DNA of 64,000 nucleotides, from contig CANQNW010000011.1 in NCBI GenBank assembly GCA_947625305.1, forward strand, positions 1 to 64,000. The letters are read 5' to 3'. The notes under the pieces were generated by a model that ran no database searches, was not told where the DNA came from, and worked only from the letters and a program-made list of their open reading frames with translations. The stretch is from Candidatus Gastranaerophilales bacterium. Lineage in GTDB: Bacteria > Cyanobacteriota > Vampirovibrionia > Gastranaerophilales > Gastranaerophilaceae. A program made the position numbers and the translations under genes. Positions 1 through 9,232 of the stretch are shown here, one piece after another; the stretch's first letter is position 1; each line of letters begins with the position of its first letter.

Positions 1-1
1 A

Positions 2-553
2 AATCTTTCGTTTTTACATAATATATATTATAATTATATATCGACTGACATGAAATATGACTTAAATGCTAATAAATATAATAATTCATCAATTGACTTT
101 AAAATAGGTGATGCAAGAAATACTCTTCAAAATCTTAATACTGTATACGATATTATTTTTCTTGACGGTTTTTCTCCACAAAAGGCACCTCAGTTGTGGA
201 CAATTAATTTTATTAATTTGATTAAAAATAAAATGGATAAAAATTCTGTTCTTGTTTCCTATTCAAAATCAACTCCGTTTAGGAGCGCTTTAATTTATCT
301 TGGTTTTAATGTAGGTAAAACATTTATTGATAATATCGACATGGGAACAGTTGCTTCTTTTGATAAATATAAAATTATAAATCCTCTTTCCAAATTTGAT
401 TATTCATTAATTAATACTCGTGCAGGATTATTTTATGAAGACCCTGATTTTTCTTTTAGCGCTTCTGATATTATTAAAAACCGTAATTATAAAATTTCTC
501 TTTCTGACAGAATTTCTCATACTTCTTTCTTGAAGAATACAAAAATATTATAA
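2..553 (+). CDS. MnmC/MnmD-like methyltransferase, 5' end cut by window
   Basis: A SAM-dependent methyltransferase domain of the MnmC (DUF752) type, which methylates the aminomethyl-uridine at the wobble position of some tRNAs. The reading frame is open to the window edge, so the ATG at 50 is probably internal and the N-terminal SAM-binding loop is missing. About 183 residues are visible. The motif IIFLDGFSPQKAPQLWT matches the family's 'LDxFxPxxxPxxW' signature, followed by the expected strand around VLVSYSK. There is no sign of the C-terminal FAD oxidoreductase half of full MnmC; the tail is short and divergent. The downstream gene is an FAD oxidoreductase of another family, so this is not a split MnmC. 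The specific tRNA substrate is inferred from the family. Confidence 0.7.
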   Translation, partial: NLSFLHNIYYNYISTDMKYDLNANKYNNSSIDFKIGDARNTLQNLNTVYDIIFLDGFSPQKAPQLWTINFINLIKNKMDKNSVLVSYSKSTPFRSALIYLGFNVGKTFIDNIDMGTVASFDKYKIINPLSKFDYSLINTRAGLFYEDPDFSFSASDIIKNRNYKISLSDRISHTSFLKNTKIL

Positions 554-641
554 CTATATATCTATTAGATTTATAATATAAACTTTAATTAAAAAATTTT
601 TAAAATTTAAAAAATATAATAAAATATTTTAGAGGTGATTT

Positions 642-1916
642 ATGAAATACGATTTAATAGTTTTTGGCGGTGGTACTGCAGGAGTATCTGCTGCATATAT
701 TGCAAGTAAATTAGGTATTAAAACATTACTAGTTGAGAAATCTGATGTTTTGGGCGGTTCTATTACTCAAGGGCTTGTCGTTCCTGCTATGAAGGTTAAC
801 AGTTCAAATATTAATACTGAGTTTTATACTGATTTATTGACTTTTGCAAACAAATATTCCGCTCAGCATACTTATATCGATAATAATAGCGGCTGGTTTA
901 ACCCTGAACTCTTAAAAATAGTGTTCGACGACATGCTTAAATCTGTTAATTGCAATGTCCTTTTTTCTTCATGCCCGTCTGAGATTTCTCTTTCTTTTAA
1001 TGACGGCTCTTTTAATGTGGTTTTATCTCATAAATTATTATCATTATATGTCGAAACGAAGTATATTGTCGACACGACATCAAACGGAGAAATTTTTAAA
1101 ATTTTGGATTGTGATTTTCAAAATACTGATGAGAGAACACAGTCTCCATCTTTAAGGTTTAATATTGGCGGTATTAATACAAAAGAATTTGCCTCGTGGC
1201 TTATGGAATTTGATAAAGACAGAAATGTAACTACTGTTGAATTTGCTGAAAATCAGGTCTATTTATCTACTGCCTGCACATGGGATAAAAATAAAAATTG
1301 GGCTTTATCACCTATATTTGCTGAGGCAGTCGAAAAGAAAGTACTTGAATATGAAGATACTGCATATTTTCAGTTGTTTTCAATACCTTCTATGCCTGAT
1401 TGCATTGCAGTTAATGCACCAAGAATTATATTAGATGAGGGCGATGATATTAGAGATCCGTTTGTATATTCAAGGGCTCTAATGAAAGGAAGAGAGCGAA
1501 TTTGCAGGCTTGCTGAATTTTGCAAAAAATATTTTCCGGGTTTTGAAAACTCATACATCTCTCATATATCTGATATGCTTGGTGTAAGAGAATCATATAG
1601 AGTAAAAGGGCTTTATACATTTACCAAAGATGATATTATACATCCTAAAAAGTTTGAAAATGTTGCATTTTGTTCCGATTATCCAATAGATATTCATTCA
1701 AATAGTTCAAATGATGATGAACTGGAATTTTCAAATAATACATATCAAGTCCCGATTGAATGTTTAATATCCGAAAAATATAATAACTTATACTGCGCAG
1801 GGAGAATTATAAGTGCTGATTTTGATGCTCAGGCAGCTTTAAGAACACAAATGAGTTGTTTTTCAATGGGTGAGGCCGCAGCTAAGGACATTTATAAAAA
1901 ATTATTTTCCGTATAA
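642..1916 (+). CDS. FAD-dependent oxidoreductase (FAD_oxidored family)
   Basis: Flavoprotein of 424 residues. The N-terminal Rossmann fold starts at residue 5 with LIVFGGGTAGVSAA (GxGxxG-type dinucleotide site) and has the acidic residue ending strand 2 (LLVEK). Near residue 38 is the GGSITQG loop typical of the pfam12831 FAD_oxidored group. The C-terminal NLYCAGRIISAD followed by AALRTQMSC is the second FAD contact seen in this family. The start has a good Shine-Dalgarno sequence (AGAGGTG, 7 nt upstream). The substrate cannot be read from the sequence. The gene ends 15 bases inside the convergent membrane protein gene. Confidence 0.8.
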   Translation: MKYDLIVFGGGTAGVSAAYIASKLGIKTLLVEKSDVLGGSITQGLVVPAMKVNSSNINTEFYTDLLTFANKYSAQHTYIDNNSGWFNPELLKIVFDDMLKSVNCNVLFSSCPSEISLSFNDGSFNVVLSHKLLSLYVETKYIVDTTSNGEIFKILDCDFQNTDERTQSPSLRFNIGGINTKEFASWLMEFDKDRNVTTVEFAENQVYLSTACTWDKNKNWALSPIFAEAVEKKVLEYEDTAYFQLFSIPSMPDCIAVNAPRIILDEGDDIRDPFVYSRALMKGRERICRLAEFCKKYFPGFENSYISHISDMLGVRESYRVKGLYTFTKDDIIHPKKFENVAFCSDYPIDIHSNSSNDDELEFSNNTYQVPIECLISEKYNNLYCAGRIISADFDAQAALRTQMSCFSMGEAAAKDIYKKLFSV

Positions 1917-3410
1917 TACAAAATTTTTACTTAAAAGTTTATACATTCGCGGGTTTTCCAGTTCCTGTTCGGTAATTTTTCTGCCGCCGTTTTTATAATA
2001 TTCACTAATTGCATTATCAAGAGTATCTGTATATATAATTTTATTTTTCAAGTCATAATTTTTATTATAAATCCGCATATTAAGATAAATTGATGGTTCA
2101 GGGTCTGCAACACTGGGAATTATTATTGGTGATTGATTTATATGCGCATAGTAACTGAGAATTAACTCATATATATACCTTTCTCTATATCGTTCAATAT
2201 TATTAAAATTTAAATATTCAAATGAATAATTATGACATCTTATAAAAGTAATAATATTATTGCAATTTATATATAAAAGCGAAAAAAGAATAACCAATAA
2301 TGAAATATAAAAAGCCTTTTTATTATATAAAATACACGATAGTTCATAATATATCACAAATAAAAACAATATAATCATTTGTATAATAACATCATAATGC
2401 ACTACAGCAGTGTGATTTGCCGGTCTGCCTCCAAATAATAGCATCGTAAAAAAGAAAAATCCGCCCAATAAAAGAGAGTATGCTATACTAATCATTTTAA
2501 ATCTTAAATTTTTATTAGAGAAAAAATAAATTAATAAGGATAATAATATTATTATAATTATGTAGTTCAAAAAATATTTAAAAAATGTTTCTTTATATCC
2601 TGCTAAATACTCCGGAAGAATATTAATTGCTGATTTTATAGTACCTGATATACTGCCTGTCAGTGTGCCATATGAACTTGCATTACTCCAAAAAACAGGA
2701 TGAAGAAAGTAAATTAAATTGCCGAGAATTGTTGATAAAAAAGATATTTTAATTAGCTTTATATCATACTTTTTTATTATACTAATTACTGAAATTATAC
2801 AAAGGCTTGCAAACGTTGAAATGGCTGTTATCTCTGCAGATATACCCGTTAAAATACCATAAATAAATAACTCTATATTATCCTTTTTTTGTGCCGACGT
2901 ATTATTTGTATATAACTTTATAAATTTTTGCCAAAATAGTAAATAAAAAATAAAAGGAAATACAAAGCAGTAAAATGCAGCGTAAATTTCGTTTTGAGCC
3001 TTAGATGTATAGTACAATTGAAGGAAAATATAGGTAAATACATATATTATAGGGAATAAGAAATTCTTTTTATTATATAAATAAATTGCAGATGCCAGCA
3101 GGTATGAAGTTATACACCAGAAGATTCCTTTTATAAGTGCACCGCCCGTTTCCATCCATATTGTAAGATTAATATTGAGCATTTTGGGCAACTCATATCC
3201 AAAAAATATAATAATAAAATTTGATATAAACTTTGCTTTATATATGCTTTTAAAATATTTATTTAATATTGTATCGGGGGATAGTTCACGTATTATGTAT
3301 ATATCATCAAATTCAATAAAATTAAATTGAGAAGTTTTATATACTAAAAAAATAATTATTAATGTAGAAATTAATATAAAAGTTTTTAAATATATACCAG
3401 ATTTATACAT
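1902..3410 (-). CDS. Polytopic membrane protein, GT-C glycosyltransferase-like
   Basis: A 502-residue protein with about eleven hydrophobic helices. The first helix (about residues 8-25) is followed by an acidic loop, IEFDDIYI, in the position of the catalytic D/E motif of GT-C glycosyltransferases that use lipid-linked sugars. A long soluble tail of about 100 residues follows the last helix, also usual for GT-C enzymes. No family could be assigned with certainty; DUF6056-like or PMT-like proteins are the closest in layout. The gene lies 15 bases downstream of the DprA-like gene on the same strand and may be cotranscribed with it. The call rests on topology and one motif. Confidence 0.5.
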   Translation of the reverse strand: MYKSGIYLKTFILISTLIIIFLVYKTSQFNFIEFDDIYIIRELSPDTILNKYFKSIYKAKFISNFIIIFFGYELPKMLNINLTIWMETGGALIKGIFWCITSYLLASAIYLYNKKNFLFPIIYVFTYIFLQLYYTSKAQNEIYAAFYCFVFPFIFYLLFWQKFIKLYTNNTSAQKKDNIELFIYGILTGISAEITAISTFASLCIISVISIIKKYDIKLIKISFLSTILGNLIYFLHPVFWSNASSYGTLTGSISGTIKSAINILPEYLAGYKETFFKYFLNYIIIIILLSLLIYFFSNKNLRFKMISIAYSLLLGGFFFFTMLLFGGRPANHTAVVHYDVIIQMIILFLFVIYYELSCILYNKKAFYISLLVILFSLLYINCNNIITFIRCHNYSFEYLNFNNIERYRERYIYELILSYYAHINQSPIIIPSVADPEPSIYLNMRIYNKNYDLKNKIIYTDTLDNAISEYYKNGGRKITEQELENPRMYKLLSKNFVLYGK

Positions 3411-3425
3411 TAATAAAATATTCTT

Positions 3426-3986
3426 TTAATCTAAGTAAAAAGCTGTAACAACCTTATGTGAATCTTCGGCATGCTGTATTGCTTTATGGAGAGTATTAGA
3501 TGTATGTGATAAGAAACAAATTAACTGCTGGCATTCATCTATAATTTCTCTGTTGCAAATACGGCTTGCATCAGCTAATGTCATCATTGATCTATCTGGA
3601 TGTTCAATAATATTTGGAACACCAATTAATTGATCTTGAACGTCAGAAGGCTGCTGACCTATTGTTTGAGGAAGAATAACCCTTAATTTATCCGGATTTG
3701 CTTTCATTGCCCCGCGAATTGTTGCGGCATTTGTACCTGATGAACCTCCGCTGGTAATAACCGTATTTCCTTGTATTACAAGCGCATAAGATAATATTTC
3801 TATAATTTGCTGATGAGTTATCGGTAGGTTTCTGCTTCCTATTATAGCAACTTTTTTTGCTGATTGCTGAATAGTTGCAAGTTCCATTGCCAGTGCATCT
3901 AACTTATTAGGGTCTGAATCTTCTACTTTATCCAAATCATCAAGCGGAACCATTATCTGTTGTTCATTTTTACTTTCTTCTGACAT
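3426..3986 (-). CDS. DprA/LOG-like Rossmann protein, cyanobacterial type
   Basis: A 186-residue protein with a single DprA/LOG-type Rossmann fold. Residues around 45-52 read VAIIGSRNLP, and about 30 residues later comes NTVITSGGSSGTNAA, the nucleotide- or DNA-binding glycine loop of DprA. Proteins of this length and pattern (QQPSDVQ, ICFLSHTSNTLH, TAFYLD end) are annotated in cyanobacteria as DNA recombination-mediator protein A, but they lack the extra N-terminal SAM-like and C-terminal winged-helix domains of true DprA, so a role in transformation is not established. The start is supported by an AAGGAAA Shine-Dalgarno. It is divergent from the UvrD helicase gene across 78 bases. Confidence 0.75.
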   Translation of the reverse strand: MSEESKNEQQIMVPLDDLDKVEDSDPNKLDALAMELATIQQSAKKVAIIGSRNLPITHQQIIEILSYALVIQGNTVITSGGSSGTNAATIRGAMKANPDKLRVILPQTIGQQPSDVQDQLIGVPNIIEHPDRSMMTLADASRICNREIIDECQQLICFLSHTSNTLHKAIQHAEDSHKVVTAFYLD

Positions 3987-4064
3987 ATATTTCCTTATTT
4001 GTCTTAATTAATTTTATATTTATAATATAATAATAATAACACATTTTTGAAAAAATAAAAGTAC

Positions 4065-6515
4065 ATGTCAAATATTTTAGAGGGATTAAATAGGGAGCAG
4101 CAAGAAGCGGTACTTCATGACAAGGGTACTCTGCTTATTCTTGCAGGTGCCGGGTGCGGTAAGACTAAAGTTTTAACAACAAGAATTGCAAATCTTGTTA
4201 ATTCAGGGGTTTCACCTTATGAAATATTAGCTGTTACATTTACTAATAAAGCTGCAAAAGAAATGGTTCAAAGATTATCCCATATGGTGGGTGAAGAAAA
4301 AGCTAAAAAGATGTGGATTGGTACTTTTCACTCTATTTCAGGAAGAATTTTAAGAACTGATATTCAGGAATATAAGGATGAAAACGGATTAACTTACGAT
4401 AATAAATTTGTTATATATGATGACTCCGATTCAAATTCCATTTTAAAAACGGCAATTAAAAATTGCAGTCTGGATGAGAAAATATATCAGCCGAAATTGT
4501 TAAAAACGGTTATTTCAAATTCTAAAAACAAGATGATTGATGCATATACTTTTGCTACTCGTGCAAGAGATTACAGAACGGAAAAATATGCTCAAATTTA
4601 TATGGAATACCAGAAATTACTTCAGGCAAATAATGCACTGGATTTTGACGATATGCTTGTACTCGCCGTTAAATTACTGGAAAATTCAGAAAGTGTCAGA
4701 ATAAAATATTTTAACAGGTTTAAACACATTCTTGTTGATGAGTTTCAGGATACTAACTTATGCCAGTATAAAATGATTAAAAGTATTTATACGAATAACC
4801 GTCCCGAGGAGGAAATACCCACTGATAAGAGTTTGTGCGTTGTAGGTGATGTTGACCAATCGATTTACAGCTGGCGGGGTGCTGATTACAGGATTATTCT
4901 TAATCTTCAGTCTGAGTTTAAAAAAACAAGACTCATTAAGCTTGAACAGAATTACCGCTCAACGGAAACTATTCTTGATGCGGCTAATTCAGTTATCTGC
5001 AATAATAAACAGAGAATAAGCAAAAATTTATACTCTAACTTTGGCAGGGGGCAAAAAATTCACCTTTATCAGGCAAATGATGAAGCAGATGAAGCCTTAA
5101 ATCTTGTAAAAGAAGTTAAACGGCTGGCTGTTTCTGAGCCGCTGTCAGATATGGCTGTTTTATACAGAACAAACTCGCAATCAAGAGCAATAGAAGAAGC
5201 TTGCATGGCAAATAATCTGCCTTATAAAGTTGTAGGCGGGCTGAAATTCTACGACAGAAAAGAAATTAAGGATATTATTTCTTATTTAAAATTAATATAT
5301 AATCCCTCTGATTCTCAAAGCTTAAAAAGAATAATTAATGTTCCTAAGCGCTCAATAGGCACTGTAACTGTCGATAAGCTTCTTCAATTATCAAATGATG
5401 AAAATCTTAAATTTATGGAAATTCTTGAAAATATTAATGAATACGAGGATTTTTCCTCTGCCGTTAAAACTAAGTTAAGAGCATTTTATGATATGATTAT
5501 TGAATTTCAGCGGGATTTTTATAAATCGGATTTACCTGAATTTATTACAAATGTTCTTGAAAAATCAGGCTACATTCAGGATATTAAAGATAATGAAGAT
5601 GAAACAACCGCAGAAACCAGAATAGATAACCTGCAGGAATTTATAAATGTTGCAAGGGAATTTACTCCGCAGGATGAAGATATTTTAGGTGAATTCTTAT
5701 CACAAGTATCTTTGGTCAGCGATATTGATTCATATGTAGATGATACGCAGGCGCTTACATTAATGACTCTGCATAGTGCAAAAGGTTTGGAATTTGATAC
5801 CGTTTTTCTGTCGGGGCTTGAAGACGGGATATTTCCTCATAATCGCTCGGTTGATTCGCCTTCTGAAATGGAAGAAGAACGCAGGCTTATGTATGTCGGG
5901 ATTACAAGAGCTAAAAAAAATCTTTATTTAAGCTATGCAAAGCGCAGAAAAGTCTGGGGACAAGATAAATACCTTCCTCCAAGCAAGTTTATAAGCGAAA
6001 TTCCCACTGAACTTATTGATTACTCTGAATCAGATTATGTTGTATCCGATAATTCATCTTATACATTTAAAAAAGCTGTTGATACTTTTAAATCAAAAGA
6101 TATAGGTTTAAACCCCGACGGAAGTATTAAGTCTGTTACATCCTTCGGAAAAGGTTTTATAGCGCCAAAGAGAAATTCCGTGCATAATACCTCTTTTGTG
6201 ATTAAAAGTAAAAATCACGATTTAAATAAGGCTCAAAGGGTTAAAACGGAAGAGGAAAATATTAAAGCCTTTTTAGAATCTAATCCAATAAAGCAAAAGC
6301 TTATAGAACAGCAAAAAAATGATTTGGAAATGTCTTCTAAAACTAATAAAAATCTATCATTTTCCGTTGATGACAGGGTCTTTCATTCTAAATTCGGTGT
6401 CGGTAAAGTAAAAAAAATAATGGAGGTAGGTTCATCCTCCATGATAATTGTTGATTTCGGCAATCAGGGAGAAAAAGCTTTAGATGCACAATTTGCACAG
6501 CTAAAGAAATTTTAA
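4065..6515 (+). CDS. pcrA: UvrD/PcrA superfamily 1 DNA helicase
   Basis: ATP-dependent 3'-5' DNA helicase of 816 residues for repair and replication restart. Walker A is GAGCGKT at residues 28-34, motif Ia is AVTFTNKAA, motif II is ILVDEFQDTN, motif III is VVGDVDQSIYSWRGAD, motif IV is LEQNYRST, and motif VI is RRLMYVGITRAKK. All seven SF1A motifs are visible. The C-terminal 60 residues (VDDRVFHSKFGVGKVKKI) form the Tudor-like domain that binds RNA polymerase in PcrA and UvrD. Length is slightly above the usual 720-780. The ATG has no clear Shine-Dalgarno. The next gene starts 3 bases after the stop. Confidence 0.93.
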   Translation: MSNILEGLNREQQEAVLHDKGTLLILAGAGCGKTKVLTTRIANLVNSGVSPYEILAVTFTNKAAKEMVQRLSHMVGEEKAKKMWIGTFHSISGRILRTDIQEYKDENGLTYDNKFVIYDDSDSNSILKTAIKNCSLDEKIYQPKLLKTVISNSKNKMIDAYTFATRARDYRTEKYAQIYMEYQKLLQANNALDFDDMLVLAVKLLENSESVRIKYFNRFKHILVDEFQDTNLCQYKMIKSIYTNNRPEEEIPTDKSLCVVGDVDQSIYSWRGADYRIILNLQSEFKKTRLIKLEQNYRSTETILDAANSVICNNKQRISKNLYSNFGRGQKIHLYQANDEADEALNLVKEVKRLAVSEPLSDMAVLYRTNSQSRAIEEACMANNLPYKVVGGLKFYDRKEIKDIISYLKLIYNPSDSQSLKRIINVPKRSIGTVTVDKLLQLSNDENLKFMEILENINEYEDFSSAVKTKLRAFYDMIIEFQRDFYKSDLPEFITNVLEKSGYIQDIKDNEDETTAETRIDNLQEFINVAREFTPQDEDILGEFLSQVSLVSDIDSYVDDTQALTLMTLHSAKGLEFDTVFLSGLEDGIFPHNRSVDSPSEMEEERRLMYVGITRAKKNLYLSYAKRRKVWGQDKYLPPSKFISEIPTELIDYSESDYVVSDNSSYTFKKAVDTFKSKDIGLNPDGSIKSVTSFGKGFIAPKRNSVHNTSFVIKSKNHDLNKAQRVKTEEENIKAFLESNPIKQKLIEQQKNDLEMSSKTNKNLSFSVDDRVFHSKFGVGKVKKIMEVGSSSMIIVDFGNQGEKALDAQFAQLKKF

Positions 6516-6517
6516 TT

Positions 6518-7510
6518 ATGATTAAAGTATTAGATTGCACTCTCCGTGACGGCGGTTACATAAATAATTGGGAATTCGGGTTTAATAATATTTCATTAAT
6601 TATTAAAAATCTTTCTGATTCAAATTTGGATTTTATTGAATGCGGATTTTTAAAAGATATTAATTATAATCAAGACAAAACAATTTTTTCTGATATTACT
6701 CAGCTTTTAGCTTTAATTCCTGAAAAAACGCACTCAAAATATACTCTTATGATTAACTATGGAAGTTACCCAATCGAAAAAATCCCTGTTTCTCAATCAG
6801 ATAACTTATACTTAAGAATTGCTTTTAAGAAAAAAGATTTAGTGTCTGCAATAAAATACTGTAAATCACTTTCATTAAAAGGTTATAACATAATAATTAA
6901 TCCCATGCACACTAATTTGTATACCGATGATGAACTTGTTTTTCTTATCAATGAAGTAAATAAAATTAGTCCTTATGCTCTTACAATAGTTGATACAATC
7001 GGTTGTATGGAGTTAAGTGATGTAATCAAAATATACAATCTGTACGATAAAAACCTTAATAGCAAAATTAATATTGGTTTTCACTCGCATAACAATCTTC
7101 AGTTATCATTCTCGAATGCTCAAGAACTTATTAAACTCTCTAAAAACAGAAATTTGATAATTGATTCAACAGTTTTCGGCATGGGCAGAGGTGCAGGAAA
7201 CATAAGAACCGAGCATTTGACTAAGTATATTAATGATACATTTAAACAAAAATATAATATAATCCCGATTTTAAAAACAATTAATGATTATATAGAACCT
7301 ATTTACAAAAAAAATCCATGGGGATACTCTCTTGCCTACTATTTCGGGGCAATTAATAAATGCCACCCTGATTATGCTAAATATTTAAATGATAATAAAT
7401 TAATTAAAATAGAAGATATTAATTACCTTTTACAGCAAATTCCCGACGAACAAAAGGCATCATTTGATTTATCGGTTATTGAAAATATATGCAAAAAATT
7501 TGTATGTTAA
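6518..7510 (+). CDS. DRE-TIM metallolyase, HMG-CoA lyase/4-hydroxy-2-oxovalerate aldolase-like
   Basis: A 330-residue TIM-barrel enzyme. The first strand ends in LDCTLRDGGY, the metal-binding Arg-Asp signature of the DRE-TIM family (4-hydroxy-2-oxovalerate aldolase, HMG-CoA lyase, isopropylmalate synthase). GFHSHNNLQ in the second half supplies the two metal-ligand histidines. TIVDTIGC is the strand 6 motif. It lacks the C-terminal communication domain seen in DmpG. The substrate is unknown. Homologues of this small form are often found near surface polysaccharide genes, where they are annotated only as 'aldolase catalytic domain-containing protein'. It starts 3 bases after the helicase stop, so cotranscription is likely. 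Confidence 0.75.
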   Translation: MIKVLDCTLRDGGYINNWEFGFNNISLIIKNLSDSNLDFIECGFLKDINYNQDKTIFSDITQLLALIPEKTHSKYTLMINYGSYPIEKIPVSQSDNLYLRIAFKKKDLVSAIKYCKSLSLKGYNIIINPMHTNLYTDDELVFLINEVNKISPYALTIVDTIGCMELSDVIKIYNLYDKNLNSKINIGFHSHNNLQLSFSNAQELIKLSKNRNLIIDSTVFGMGRGAGNIRTEHLTKYINDTFKQKYNIIPILKTINDYIEPIYKKNPWGYSLAYYFGAINKCHPDYAKYLNDNKLIKIEDINYLLQQIPDEQKASFDLSVIENICKKFVC

Positions 7511-7612
7511 CTTTTATTACAAAATAAATAATTTGTATATAATATTTATGCAATTTTTGCAGTTAGTTTGTTTTTATATATATGTAAATGATAAATATTG
7601 AAAGAGGAAAAA

Positions 7613-7801
7613 ATGGCAAGAGTTTTAATTTCAATGCCTGAAGAATTCTTATCAAGAATTGATGAAGTTGCTGAAGGTGAAAACAGAACAAGAAGCGAAT
7701 TAATTCGTGAAGCACTCAGAACTTATATTCATAAACAAAGGGTTAAAGAAAATGCACTTGCACTAAAAAATGCAAGTATACTGGAATCATTGTTAGATTA
7801 A
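7613..7801 (+). CDS. Ribbon-helix-helix (CopG/MetJ-type) DNA-binding protein
   Basis: A 62-residue protein. ARVLISMPEEFLSRIDEVA is the beta strand plus helix A, and RTRSELIREALRTYI is helix B of a ribbon-helix-helix dimer, which binds palindromic operators. An upstream TTG at 7598 is in frame, but GAGG at 7604-7607 sits just ahead of the ATG at 7613, which favours the ATG. No toxin gene follows: the next feature is a terminator, so this is either a stand-alone regulator or an orphan antitoxin. The upstream intergenic region holds a TATAAT at 7538-7543 that could be its promoter -10. Confidence 0.8.
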   Translation: MARVLISMPEEFLSRIDEVAEGENRTRSELIREALRTYIHKQRVKENALALKNASILESLLD

Positions 7802-7835
7802 CGGCAGACTACAGGCTTATTATTGTGGAGGAATT

Positions 7836-7868
7836 ATAAAAAAGAAGTCATTTGGACTTCTTTTTTAT
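7836..7868. terminator. Bidirectional intrinsic terminator
   Basis: A hairpin with arms AAAAAAGAAGTC and GACTTCTTTTTT around a five-base loop, T-tracts on both strands. It separates the ribbon-helix-helix gene from the convergent RNA methyltransferase gene and can end transcription in both directions. Confidence 0.85.
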
Positions 7869-9232
7869 TGCTTTTTTTCAAATAAAGCTATTGTTTCAAT
7901 GTGATATGTATTTGGAAACATATCAACCGGCTGAATATATACAGGATAATAATTATACTTTTCAAGCAGTTTCATATCTCTTGCAAGTGTAGAAACATTA
8001 CAGCTTACATATACAATATATTTTTTAGTTAATTTAACAAGATTATCAATAGATTTTTCGCTGCAGCCCTTTCTTGGCGGGTCAACTATTGACACATCAA
8101 ACAGAACTTTATTATCAATAAGAGTTTGAAAACTCTTTTCTGCATCACCGTTTATAATTTCAACATTATCAATATCATTTAACCTTATATTTTCTTTTGC
8201 ATCGTTAGAGGATGTTATTGATTCTTCTACAGAGGTTACCTTTGATGCAAAAGGACTTAACCAAATTCCAAAGCTTGAAACCCCGGAATACGCATCAAGT
8301 ATGCTCGGATTATTTATTTTTTCAGTAATTAAGTCTTTTACTTTATTAAAAATTAACTTAGCACACTCGGGATTTACTTGAAAAAAACTGTTTGCACTGA
8401 CTTTATATTTAATTCCGCCGAGATTTTCAACATAATAATCTCTGCCTTCTATAATACTTGTTTTATCAGATAAAATAACATTCGTTTTTTTTGTGTTAAA
8501 GTTAGCACAAACTCCTTTTATTTGAGGAAATTCATCCGTAAGCTTTTTTGCAAGTAATATTATATTTTTATCGGTTTTAGCAGAGTTAATAACTAAAATA
8601 ACCAAAATTTCACTGTTATCAGAAGATTTTCGTATAACAATATGCCTCAATAAGCCTTTGTGAGATTTTTCATTATAACCGCTTATATTAAGTTCTTGAG
8701 CATTTATTTTAATGAATTCAACAATTTTATTTATTAATTCATCATACATTTTGCAATATTTAATATTAATCAGTTCATGTGAGTTTTCCCTGTAATAACC
8801 CGCTAAAATTCTTTTTGAAACCTTGGTTTGAGAAACGGGAAGCTGTATTTTGCACCTGTATTCAAACTGTTTTGGCGATGGGATTACCTCCTTTATTTCA
8901 TAGTCATAACCTGTTATATTTTTTATTGTTTCTTTTACGATATTTCTTTTTTGATTTAATTGTTCTTTGTATTTAATATACTGCCAATTACAGCTACCGC
9001 AGGCATTATGCAAGGAGCATTCGGGGGTTATTCTGCATTTGGAATTTTCAATAATTTTTATTATTCTGCCTTCAGCATAATTTTTATTTACTTTTGTAAT
9101 TTCTACTTCTAAAGTATCATCAGGACAGCCGGATTTTATAAATATGGGAAAACCCTCTAACCTTGCCAGAGAATTCCCGCCATAGAGCATTTTTTCTATT
9201 TTTACAATATATTTATCTTTTATATTCATCAA
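7865..9232 (-). CDS. rlmD: RlmD/TrmA-family RNA (uracil-5-)-methyltransferase
   Basis: A 455-residue SAM-dependent enzyme that makes 5-methyluridine in rRNA (or tRNA). The N-terminal TRAM domain is followed by CRITPECSLHNACGSCNWQ, where the cysteines match the 4Fe-4S ligands of RlmD. The methyltransferase domain has DAYSGVSSFGIWL (SAM motif I variant), VDPPRKGC (motif IV) and IVYVSCNVSTLARD, which contains the catalytic cysteine. Which base of which RNA is modified cannot be settled here, since the RlmCD, RlmD and TrmA subfamilies are alike. The start overlaps the TPR-glycosyltransferase gene by 20 bases, suggesting translational coupling. Confidence 0.88.
   Translation of the reverse strand: MMNIKDKYIVKIEKMLYGGNSLARLEGFPIFIKSGCPDDTLEVEITKVNKNYAEGRIIKIIENSKCRITPECSLHNACGSCNWQYIKYKEQLNQKRNIVKETIKNITGYDYEIKEVIPSPKQFEYRCKIQLPVSQTKVSKRILAGYYRENSHELINIKYCKMYDELINKIVEFIKINAQELNISGYNEKSHKGLLRHIVIRKSSDNSEILVILVINSAKTDKNIILLAKKLTDEFPQIKGVCANFNTKKTNVILSDKTSIIEGRDYYVENLGGIKYKVSANSFFQVNPECAKLIFNKVKDLITEKINNPSILDAYSGVSSFGIWLSPFASKVTSVEESITSSNDAKENIRLNDIDNVEIINGDAEKSFQTLIDNKVLFDVSIVDPPRKGCSEKSIDNLVKLTKKYIVYVSCNVSTLARDMKLLEKYNYYPVYIQPVDMFPNTYHIETIALFEKKQ

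Noticed and set aside
642-1916. FAD oxidoreductase as the second half of MnmC
   Set aside because: It belongs to the FAD_oxidored family, starts with its own complete Rossmann fold and a ribosome binding site, and does not match the MnmC FAD domain.
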